Under the pieces are notes generated by a model. It ran no database searches. It was not told the origin of the DNA and saw nothing but the letters and a program-made list of their open reading frames with translations. Below, one piece after another: positions 28,520 through 38,681 of a DNA stretch of 64,000 nt. Position 1 is the first letter of the stretch; each line of letters starts with the position of its first letter. The DNA is from Vermamoeba vermiformis. Its lineage: Eukaryota; Tubulinea; Echinamoebida. Location of the stretch: contig JBEWZL010000053.1 in the NCBI GenBank assembly GCA_045837725.1, forward strand, positions 94,782 to 158,781, in the 5' to 3' direction. The position numbers were made by a program, and so were the translations under genes.

Positions 28520-30731
28520 ATGGAAGATATATCCGCGGAAAAAACGCTGCTGCAATCAACGACTAACGAACATCCACCGCCCAATCCACCAACACAAGTT
28601 TCCCAAAGGAAAAAAATAATTAAATTAATATTTGGCATTATATGTATGATAGGAATAGTTGTAGGATGGGTAAGAACAATTACGTTCGTTATTAAAATTT
28701 AATTTTTGGATCACGCGCCCAGAAAATAATGCAATTAATTCTGTTTATATCGAATATGCCCTGATCATATTATTAATAGGTTGGTGGAGCATTTATAACT
28801 CAAATCATCGAGAAAAAATCGTTCGATAAGCCAATGTTCATTTTCTATTGGAACACCAACTTTTTTATTCTCTGCGGCATCGTGCAAATTGCTGTCGATG
28901 TATACAAATACACTAAACATGGTAAGTATAATTACATTTATATTATTAGTCCTTTTCTGTTGATTTGATCCGAAAAACTTCGATCCGGATTCATTTTGCT
29001 AAATTAGTTGCTTTTTAGGAAGGAAACTACCAGTATACTATAAATGGACTTTAAAATCAGATTCATACGAAAAAATGGTCAATCTAAACGAAGAGCCTGA
29101 AAATCAAAAAGTAACGAAAGATCTGACATTGCTACGCCTATTTTTATCTTGCTTAGTATTAACTGTAATGTGGGTCAGTTCAGGTACGCAATTAATTACT
29201 AAAATATTCATAAACGACACCTAATAAGGTTATTTTTTTAAGGTTACATGTGGTTCGTTGGATTAAGTTTGACTTCAGTTTCGAATAGCAGCGCCATTTA
29301 TCAATGCGCGTCATTCTTTGTGTTTATATTCTCATTTTTGTTCCTAAACGAAAAGGTACGATTATACTCACTCGTAATAACGAATAATATAAAACTTTAT
29401 TACTGGAACTGTGTAGATGAAGAAAATTACCCACAAGTGGTTCCCCCCCCCGATTTTAACCCCTTCTTAAAATTTTTTTTTAATCATTTGAACCAAAGAA
29501 TTTTTCGACATCCGAGAATCTGAATCCAAATTTTTAAACAAATGGACTAATTTTAGCGATTTTAAATCCTAATATTTACTTTTTAGGCAAATTTATCAAA
29601 AACATTAGCGGTCTTAGTTTCCATGGCCGGAGTATTTCTGATTTCTTACGTGGGTGCATCCAGTACAAAATCGGAAGAATTTCCTCGCGAACTAGAAGGC
29701 AATATTTATATGCTCGGCTCTGCATTTACATGGGGATTGTACGAAGTATTTTACAAGAAATTCATTGGTGACGCTAAACTGGACGTAAGTACATTCTCTT
29801 TCGATTTTGATCAAATTTTCGAAAAGGCAACCTTTTGACACGTGTCAAACGAAACTTTGCAAACATTTTTCGTTTAGAACGTGATAAATTTGAGAAATTT
29901 GTTCGGTTATTGTTCGATTCTAAATCTGCAAGCAGAAGATATTTTTTTTGGCACCGTGAAAAATATTATTAAAGTTGACACGTGTCATTTTTCTTTATAC
30001 CCAATTTAGGCAATTGATGATTAACAGAAACAAAATGTCGCCGAAAAATAATCCGAAGCGATCGAGCAGTGAGCGTAAAATATTTTTCTAATTAATTTTT
30101 TTTATTTTTTCACAGGTGGTGAATATGTACATGATGGTGATGGGTCTTATTAACGTGTTCTTATTGTGGCCTATTCTCGTCATACTGCACTACACGGGCA
30201 TCGAAACTTTTGAATTCCCTTCGTTTGACTTGACAATGTGGCTCTTATTCAACGCAGCTGTGGGTCTCACTTTGAACTACTTAATTATGCTCTCCATCGC
30301 ACTAACGTCACCGCTATTTACGCGCATTGGTGAAATGTGCACCATTCCTGGCTCCATGCTCGTGGATCTCGTCATTCTCAAACAGATCTTCCCTGTCAGT
30401 TGGTACTTTGGTACGCACTAACAAGCACCATTTTCTATTTTATCGTTGTTAATATAATTATAATACTTTAATCTTTTTTTGAAATTTTTGCCACCGCGTA
30501 AAAGTTAAATTTTCGATGCAAACATTTGAATGGTAAAATTAAGGAAATTAATTCTTAATATTCTTGTTAGGTGCTCTAATGGTGATTGGTGGATTTGTGT
30601 TACTAAATGTAGCATATGTCTATGAGACTAAGCACGAGAAGAAAGACCCGAACGACGCGTCGACGTTGTGGGAGAAAATTTGGTGCAAATCGTGTCAAAT
30701 TCATTGGAAAAAACGAAGGCGGCAGAATTAA
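28520..30731 (+). CDS. SLC35F-like drug/metabolite-superfamily transporter
   Basis: Eight exons. The ATG at 28520 (MEDISAEKTLLQ) is followed by a Pro-rich cytosolic leader and about ten membrane helices. These include KLIFGIICMIGIVVGWVGG, MWFVGLSLTSVSNSSAIYQC and FFVFIFSFLFLNEK, the last two being the EamA/SLC35F hallmark of paired helices before the conserved LNE-K. The C-terminus is Lys/Arg-rich and cytosolic (WKKRRRQN). Relatives carry nucleotide sugars or thiamine; the substrate cannot be read from sequence. The long intron at about 29787-30115 contains two perfect TGACACGTGTCA copies 128 bp apart, and another intron has a run of nine C. The gene is divergent from ArfGAP and convergent with GPCR1. 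Confidence 0.85.
29836..29847. promoter_or_regulatory. Intronic palindrome TGACACGTGTCA, copy 5
   Basis: This is the first of two perfect copies in the unusually long intron (about 29787-30115) of the SLC35F-like gene. Confidence 0.6.
29976..29987. promoter_or_regulatory. Intronic palindrome TGACACGTGTCA, copy 6
   Basis: This is the second perfect copy in the same SLC35F-like intron, 128 bp after copy 5. The intron carries no open frame of its own. Confidence 0.6.
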
Positions 30732-31064
30732 AAAAGCATTAATAATATAACGATTCTGATTCACTAATATATTAATAGTATTAATAGTTAGTTTAGCTTT
30801 TCCCGCGTGGAATGGAACCGGTCAAAAAGAAAGTTGTTCAAAAAATTGACTTTATATTTTACAAGATTTAAATATGAGTATCAATATGGTATGTATGATT
30901 TACAACGAGGGTTTTTGTTGTATATACATGCTACTTGGCTAACAAGTAATGTTTTTGATATGTACTACGTTTTACTGGAAGAAAACACATCTGTTGCGAT
31001 AAATAATTGTTTAATAAAACTAAAATTACAAATTCGATGGATTACAAGCGACACGAGGCCTATC
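30732..31064. other. Convergent intergenic region
   Basis: This is 333 bp between the stop codons of the SLC35F-like gene (+) and GPCR1 (-). It is AT-rich 3'-UTR-like sequence. Open frames on the + strand run into the antisense of GPCR1 and are not protein-like. Nothing else was seen. Confidence 0.5.
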
Positions 31065-34000
31065 TTATATTTCAGGAGCAGGCTTATCATTTTGCAAATA
31101 GTGTTGCAATCTGCCTTCAAGCTCGAAGATTTTGTTCTTCAAGGTCATGTTCTCGTGGAAGGTTTTCTCGTACATGTCGCGGTAGTCTTCCTTTGTCGTC
31201 TCTCGCAGCTTCTTATTTTCCTTTTTAAGATCTTCGACTTGCTTGTGAAGATTTTTAACGCTGCTAGCCAAATTAGCCATTTCATCCTCCGTATCAAACT
31301 CCGATCCAACAGTGGGCATGCCAGATGTGACCTTCCAGCTCGTTCCGCCTGAACCGGTAGTCGTGCCCTTATTAGTAGAGGTCTTCTGGTCGCTAGACGA
31401 TGCGAACTTCTTGGTGTAAGATCTGATCACAGCTTGAAGTTGTGCTTCGTTCATTTGTCTGAGCTCTTCTTCAGTGTACGAGAACAACAAGCGAACTTTG
31501 GGAATGAACAAGACACTAAGCGAGACCATGGTGATGAAGAGAATGCAGCAGCAGAGCAGTGCGAATCTCACAATGACATCTGTCACCAAGAAAATAACGG
31601 CAATGAAAATTGCGATCAAGGCAAAGTTGTACATCTACGCAAAAAGAATAACGTTAATTAAAGCACTCAAATGACGTGCGTGTTTAGTGTGTACTTACAG
31701 CAAGACCGATGTACTTGGCTTCGTTGTAAAGTGTCAATCGCAACTTGCTCACGAGTGCTGCAATAATGATACCGAAAACGATAATGATGCCCTATGAAGT
31801 CAGTGTCAGTTACACGTGATTTAACATTCAAATTAAGACGTGGACTTACGTTGTAGACGAGCAAGGTGACACCAGTGGGAAGATGGAACAAACAGAATGA
31901 GAACTGTTGCTCGCCTTCAGTTTGGAACACGTACTCAGCCGGTTGAAGTCCAGTCATGACACTCAGCACGAGAACTTCACCGAGCAACACAACAAGCACG
32001 CAGAGACCAACATCGCGATCAGTGTATTTGACAAGTTGAAGTGACTTGTTTGAGAACAGCAAATAGATGCGTCCTGTCTTGGCGAACAAAGATCTAAAAT
32101 AAGATATGAAATTTAAATTAGTACAATTGCGCTTGAATCACCGGAACAATTCAGTCGCGGAGAATATTCTTTTTGAAAGTGTGTAACTTGCTGTCAAAAG
32201 TTGCGGGCACGCGCACGTGTCATGTTGTCAAATTGAAAGTGTCACATCAGATTCGCGCAGCAGAATTTGAGCACGTGTCATTTGTGGTATTGCGCGAAAC
32301 TCACCCAAACAACAATGCAAAACCAACAGGAAGCATCCAAATGAACAAATTGCAGCCAATATCAGTGTTCGATACGAATGCTGCGACTGAGCCGAACATC
32401 AACATGCCTCCAATGCACATTGAAATTAAGAAAAGTCCACTTGAAGCGATGATCACTTTTGATTTGCGACTAAATAAAGCTCCGTTAGCATTTTACGCCG
32501 AACATTTAGACCACTTACAATTTGATAGTAACGGCCAAATAGAAGATGGAACAAGCGGCGCAAAGACCAGTCAAGACCCACATACTGACTTGAAGGTCAA
32601 GTCCGACCTCAGCAAAACTCGCTAAAATAAGATCCGTGGTTAGTTCTTATGCCGAATAATAAAATTGATAAAAGATATAGCTTACAAGGTCGAATCCAGT
32701 TCTGCCATACTTGTTCGTTTTCAGTGACCCATTGGCACGCGACTTCCCAGTTTGTTTGGTTCGCGTAGAGTTGACCCAACATCAGGGTCATGTCATTGCC
32801 GTTCATTGAATAGGATTGTACGAGGTAAGCAGACTCGGGGCTGAATTCCTTGAGAGTCGACCACATAATCTTTCCAAGAATTTCAGACGGGTAATACGTG
32901 CCTTTAGCTACCAAAGTCAGTCGCGGAAAATTTGGATCTCACAATGACCCATACGTACCGCTATTAGGGAGAGCCACGCGAACCAAATCGTACATATTGA
33001 ACAACATATTAGGTCTCCAGGTCCAAAACAGGATTGGCTGGCGCTTGGAGTATCGTTCAGCGAGAAGTGCATTGAAAGCGGTTTGGCCGTTCAAATACTG
33101 CACGGTCAAAGTGTAGTTATTATCGTTAATTATGTCCTGCTCGGGGCCACTCCACGATTTATCACCGATGATTAGAGTATTGTTGAAGTAGGCGGACACA
33201 TTTGGATTGGAAAAGTCACCAGCCAATGCGGTTGGAACATCTTTCAAGACGTAACGAGGAATATACCAACCTATTGAATATCACATTGGAATAAGATCTC
33301 TCTTTGTAAATTAAAATTGCAATGAGCGCGTCAGGTAGGGTTGCGATCCATATTTATCGGTTCTATAAAAGGAAAATCCTAACCCTTGAGGCACGCGGCA
33401 ACGTAAAATTCAATTCAATTATGAAATTACATTAACCCAAAAATAGAAACACGTTAATAATTAACAGGTGATTTTTCGTTAATTACAAGCGGAATGTAAT
33501 TCTCCATCAACACAGCAAATTTTAAAAAATTGGTAAATTCCGTGACGGCGAAATAGCGGGATATTAAAGGTGTAACACCATTTTCAATGCACTGAGAACT
33601 TACCCGTCGAACCAATCACTCCTTGCGGTCCAGCTGAAATAATCGTTCTGTCGTCGTAAAAGTACTTCTGCTCCTGGGCGGCACGCGTGGACGGCCTAAT
33701 AAATTCAAAGTAGCTCGTTAGTTAGTCCACTAATAGCGTTAGTAGGTCCCGCCTACTCACCAATACTCGAGACACGCGTGAATATCGCCATTAGCAATTT
33801 GTTCCCATACTGCCAAAGAGTTCGCTACGACGAGGTTATTTGGCACTCCCGCAACTTCATCAAGCAGAATGCTAACGATGAGCGAATGCAATGCAGACGT
33901 TGAGTAGCCAGTGGTCGAGATATTAACGTGGTTTCTGGCGTGGTATCCTAAACATAGCAACAAGAGGTTAAAATTGCAACAATTCGCGAGCTAAAATAAG

Positions 34001-34149
34001 CATTAATTAAAGTACGTACCATCAGGCTTTGGTCGATTTAAACACGAAGGACGATCACCGGATGAAGTATATTGTTGACTACTCGTATAAGATGCAAGAG
34101 CGAGCACTACTATAAATAGCGTAGCAAACGTAATGGAAGATCCGACCAT
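31065..34149 (-). CDS. Class C GPCR with OpuAC-like periplasmic-binding ectodomain, GPCR1
   Basis: The start at 34149 gives a signal peptide (MVGSSITFATLFIVVLALAS). The ectodomain (33960-32640) resembles bacterial glycine-betaine-type substrate-binding proteins, with WYIPRYVLKDVPTALAGDF and the hallmark PILFWTWRPNMLFNMYDLVR. Seven helices follow (32620-31490), including LFAKTGRIYLLFSNKSLQL and KLRLTLYNEAKYIG, typical of GABA-B/Grl-like class C receptors. The cytosolic tail has a heptad-rich coiled coil (31330-31070; LASSVKNLHKQVEDLKKENK). It is probably a surface sensor for a small osmolyte or amino-acid-like ligand, signalling through G proteins. It is one of three paralogues. Its intron at 32095-32305 is almost identical to that of GPCR2. 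Confidence 0.87.
32095..32305 (-). other. Conserved intron with repeated GTGTCA half-sites (GPCR1)
   Basis: This intron of GPCR1 matches the equivalent intron of GPCR2 (about 39715-39937) very closely, with about 60 bases identical in one run. It contains two GCACGTGTCA half-palindromes (32213-32222 and 32271-32280) plus TTGTCA and GTGTCA. Such identity in an intron points to recent duplication, gene conversion or constraint. Confidence 0.6.
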
Positions 34150-34960
34150 TGTATATTGTTTTCGGTTAGGATTATGAATGAAGCCGCGTGGCACTTCTAA
34201 TGTAGTGGCAAAACACAATGATTTAACCGGTGATTGCGCATTATATGCTACGAGCTGTCACTTGTCTACCGCCAATTAAAAGATCATCGTAACAACTCGA
34301 TTATCAGGGATTGCAGTTAATTTGTCCGTCAATATTCATTTAAGAACGTATATATACACTCGCGACGGTGGTGGTGAATGAATTGGAACAACTTAAAAAA
34401 AAAAATAAGATCCGGTCTGGCATAAAAATGGTGATTGTATTTACGGAAAAATTCAATATATCACCATTGTCACTTCCGATCGCGTGTTGTAAGTTGACTA
34501 TATTTGGCTCAGTATCTTTAAATTATTTCATGGTACTGGTGACAAAACAAGCGTGCTCCAGATACTTACAAGTAAGTAATTCAAATCTAGACAACTTGAT
34601 ACACAAGCTGTTCGGGTAATTGCTTGCAATCACCGGAAGATCTGGAACGTTTGATCAGATTTAATTTTTAAAATTTCAGAAGTCGCCGTTTACGTACCTT
34701 ATCAAATGGTATTTTTTTACAAAATAGGTAGTCGAATTATTGTTGGAAGTATAAAATTATTTGGCAACGTGGAGCAGACATTCTGTTCGGTTCGTTTCGA
34801 TCAAGCATCCAAAACTGCTTCTTTGATGTCATCCAACGGTAGATAGCTCCTCCTACCCAAGCATATAAGGAAGATAGTATCGTGTCAAATCAGTTGTGTT
34901 TATTGCCAGCGCTAAAATGAACAAATCAGGTTTTTGAACACCGGAATGCGATAAAGACGT
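34150..34960. other. Intergenic region between GPCR1 and secreted protein A
   Basis: This 811-bp stretch holds the GPCR1 promoter (next to 34149) and the 3' region of gene A. A TATATATA stretch near 34350 and one 83-codon open frame (34368-34619) were seen. The open frame has no recognisable domain and crosses apparent non-coding sequence, so I do not call it a gene. Confidence 0.45.
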
Positions 34961-36553
34961 TTAGGCCCATTCGCAAGTGGTAAAGGCAGTCTCTTTGACA
35001 AGACACTCTTTGTACCACAATTGATGTTTCACTGAACCAACACCGTTCGGAACGGAGAGTGTTGTTGTCGATTGAGGTGCAACGAGTTCAATACCTTGCA
35101 TGCCAATCACTCGATGAGTGAAACCACTTGTCAAGTCAGCTGAGAGTACGAGAACGTTAGAACAACACGAACTGCACGTGGAAATAGCTCAAACGTACTT
35201 CTGGTGGAAGTGGCTTGAACGGTGAAGTTACTGGTGGGACCACTCGAGCATTGCGAAGGAGGTGTGACGGTGACAGTTGTGACAGGACCAATGATCACTT
35301 CACATCCTCCCCAGTTGCGAATCATAGACAGTTGATCGGCGGTGAGGTCTGAAATAAACTCGAGTTATTATGACTATCTTTTGTTATGGCAACAATGTTA
35401 TGTACCGTGGAAGATAAAAGCAGGTTCAGTATCGATCTCAGCAGCGTTCTTGAGAGCAGCAGTCTTATTCATGCCGAAAGAAGTGATGTACATGAGTGCC
35501 ATTTCTTCGCCAGCGGGAAGAATTGTAAGGTAAGCTGGGCTCACAACGTATGTACCTGAAAGTTTCCCACTGGCGTAACATCGGCTTGTCTGATCCCGAC
35601 CCTTTGGACCTGAAGAAAATTTGATTCATACATTTAATTCGATTAATACTAATAGCTACCTCTACCGTGCACAGAGAATTTTGTATAGGCATTAAGAGAA
35701 TCTTCATCGTTATTATTGCTACCCTTGTCCCCAGCTTGGAACGGCGAACTAATTACTAGATTAGACATTTCAGATAGCTAGACGTCATCCTGTCACATCA
35801 CTTACCCAGTGTAGTATCGCCCATTGTTATCGATTGGACTGATATCCGTACTGTACACGTTTGTAAACCAGTCACCCCACAATCTCACTCGCTCGGGTGT
35901 GCTTCCAGTGTTCTTGATGAATACTACTTGGCGAATGTAACTTGTGGCTAGAAGACGGATCGTTGAATTAGCCTCTTCAATCGAATTGATTGCACGTACC
36001 GTTTGGCACACTGAAATGAATGTAGACTTGGAGATTTTGATAACGAGCGCGCTCACCCAGGTCCCTCTCTCGGTAGTCTGGGTAATTAGGACCAAAAATA
36101 GCACTCGAGAGACTGGTGCAAGTGAAGTTTGCTGTTGGAACAAAAGTATCTTCACTTATGCTAGTAGTCGAATTGAAACCAGGCTGCAGTGGTATTTCTG
36201 TTAAGGGTTAGCAACTTGCGAATGAGTTTTTGTTTTCTTACGGTTGATCCAGAAAGACATCGCCGTCAACAAATTAGTTGAGTCTGTAGGCCTTAGGTAA
36301 AGATCACCAACGCCCATCCACCAACCATTTTTTAATTCCCACTTATATGGAGCCTTTATAGATTTGTGAGAAGTACTGTAAACAAGATATGAAAACTTAC
36401 CGTTCTATCTTCATTAAGTCCGAATTCTGCCTGCATAACCGAATCCGCTCCCACTAAATCATTCACGGCTACACTTTGGCAGGTCGATTGGCCTTGAGCA
36501 AGACAAACTAATACTAGTGTAACAAGCGCCAATTTTAACACCGAAGACTTCAT
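34961..36553 (-). CDS. Secreted protein of unknown family, copy A
   Basis: The ATG at 36553 starts a clear signal peptide (MKSSVLKLALVTLVLVCLAQ). Eight exons encode an ectodomain with the marks TANFTCTS, NYPDYRERD, TSYIRQVVF, DISPIDNNGRYYTG, GPKGRDQT and NWGGCEV. It ends KETAFTTCEWA at a stop at 34961-34963. There are few cysteines and no membrane helix or GPI signal. I do not recognise the family. It lies between GPCRs whose ectodomain binds small ligands, so a carrier or adhesion role would be guesswork. The last exons and their intron are nearly identical to copy B. The start codon follows directly, in frame, after the open frame of copy B. Confidence 0.72.
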
Positions 36554-38350
36554 TGCTGTGCCCGAAAGAGATGAGCCAGCTATGATGCTTAGTAGTGAGA
36601 CTAAGTAGTTGAACCCAAGTGACAATCCACCACTCGTTTTCCCCTGTGGTGATGTGCTTTGCGGAGCTGATTGAGTGCTGGGTACTGCGGGAGCTGCCCT
36701 TTTGCAAGCGGTGAAGGCAGTCTCTTTGACAAGGCACTCATTGTACCACAATTGATGTTTCACTGAACCAACACTGTTCGGAACGGAGAGTGTTGTTGTC
36801 GATTGAGGTGCAACGAGTTCAATACCTTGCATGCCAATCACTCGATGAGTGAAACCACTCGTCAAGTCAGCTGAGAGTACGAGAACGTTAGGACAACACG
36901 AATTGCACGTGTAAATAGATCAAATGTACTTCTGGTGGAAGTGGCTTGAACGGTGAAGTCACTGGTGGGACCACTCGAACACTGCGAAGGAGGTGTGACG
37001 GTGACAGTTGTGTCAGGACCAATGATCACTTCACATCCTCCCCAGTTGCGAACCAGAGACAGTTGATCGACAGTAAGGTCTGATTGAGCAATTAGTGACT
37101 TCCAAGTACAAAGATGAAGACGTACTGTGGAAGATAAAAGCAGGTTCAGTATCGATCTCAGCAGCGTTTTTGAGAGCGAGAGTTTTGTTCACTCCGAACG
37201 AGAGGATAAACATGAGTGCCATTTCCTCGCCAGCAGCAAGAGTCGTGTAGTAAGTGGGGGTAATGAGGTAGTTATCGTAGTCGCCTTCAACAGAAACACT
37301 TTGATCGCGACCTCTGGGACCTTATAATACTTAAGTACTGCGCTAGTGACATTGTAATACTACCTTTAACGTGCACAGAGTTAATTATGTTCGGGAGTGA
37401 AGAAGCCGGATCATTCTTGTATTGGCCCAGATCCCCATCTTGGTACGGAAAACTGACAAATTGCGTTAATACCAATTGAATGTTGATGCTCACAATTTAC
37501 CCGGTATAGTAACGGCCTCCGTTGTCTATAGGACTCACATCCATTGCGTAATCGTTTGTGTACCAATTGCCGTACAACTCAAATCTCTCCATTACACTAC
37601 CAATGTTCTTTACGAATAGAATTTGGCGAATGTAACTTGTTTCTGGAGATTTATAACAGTTAAATAGCATTAAAAAACTGAAATTCGGGATTTAGCAACT
37701 AAATTTAGGCCGAATACGTACCAACCGGAACGCTTGTATGAACATATACTTGGATGTTCTGGTATCTCCCACGCACTTCGTAGTCCTCCTTTCGGTAGTC
37801 CGGATAAGTAGGACCCCAAATTCCGCTCGAGTCGCTGGTGCAAGTGAAATTGGCGGTTGGAGTAAAACCCGTTTGAGTGCCCGAGCTGTAAGTACTGTTA
37901 AGCCCGGGCTGAAGAGGAGTCTCTATACGAACATTTAGCTCAAGAAGAAAAAAAAATCGCAACTGATCTGAGATTTAAAAATCCGTAACTTGGATTACTC
38001 ATTGATTAACGGATAGTCATCTAATAGCTTACGGTTGATCCAAAAGAATATGTTTTTGATGTAAGATAATTTATCGTCGTGGGTAAGGTAGTACTCGCCA
38101 TTAGCACCAGACCACGGTTTACCGAACATGGCCCAAGAGTACGGAGCCTAAATAGTCAGTCAGTCAATTACGTAAATGATGAGAATTTATGCTTACTACA
38201 CCTCCTCCATCCTTAAGACCGAAGCTTAGATTCATTGCCTTCGAAGGAGAAACCCATTCATCCACTCCAATGTTTTGGCAAGAGTTTTGGCAGTAAATAA
38301 TGCCAACCAGCGCAAATGCTAGTAAAATTTTACAAGCCGTTTTTTGCATT
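36554..38350 (-). CDS. Secreted protein of unknown family, copy B, lacking its own stop codon
   Basis: The start at 38350 gives a signal peptide (MQKTACKILLAFALVGIIYC). The ectodomain matches copy A along its length (APYSWAMFG, TANFTCTSDS, YPDYRKEDY, TSYIRQILF, DVSPIDNGGRYYTG, GPRGRDQS, NWGGCEV). At the point where copy A stops (CEWA), copy B reads CKRAAPAVPSTQSAPQSTS. It then has a hydrophobic segment (FNYLVSLLSIIAG) that looks like a GPI-attachment signal, and runs without a stop straight into the MKSSVLK start of copy A. It may be a natural fusion with an internal signal sequence, a readthrough, or a gene whose stop is hidden by an unrecognised intron or assembly error. Confidence 0.68.
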
Positions 38351-38681
38351 GTGGTCGATGCAATGCATGTTAAAAAACGTTTGCGTGAAACAAAGTTATC
38401 ACGTGTGTTATTTTTTACCGGTCTTTCAAAATGAAAATTCAATAAGCACCGACATTCTTTCGGTCATTTTAAATGTCTTGACAATGTTTTTATATTTTCT
38501 TTATTTTTGTTAACTTTACATTGTTTAAAATACCGGATCGGGGCAAAACGGTAGAAAAAAGTGCCGTCCGAAAGGTTGCGTAAGATAAGGCCTTGTTCTT
38601 TCTTTAGAGCTACATCAGACGCACTTGAGTAATGATTGCGGGCATAAACTAAAAATACAATTTATTGCACATCCAAAGTAA
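38351..38681. other. Intergenic region between secreted protein B and GPCR2
   Basis: This 331-bp AT-rich region contains the promoter of gene B and the 3' region of GPCR2. Nothing specific was recognised. Confidence 0.45.

Noticed and set aside
31574-31585. TGACATCTGTCA in GPCR1
   Set aside because: It encodes VTDV in a membrane helix and is not kept in GPCR3, so it was treated as chance.
34368-34619. Open frame of 83 codons between GPCR1 and gene A
   Set aside because: It has no domain, no splice-consistent continuation and atypical composition. It is likely a chance frame.
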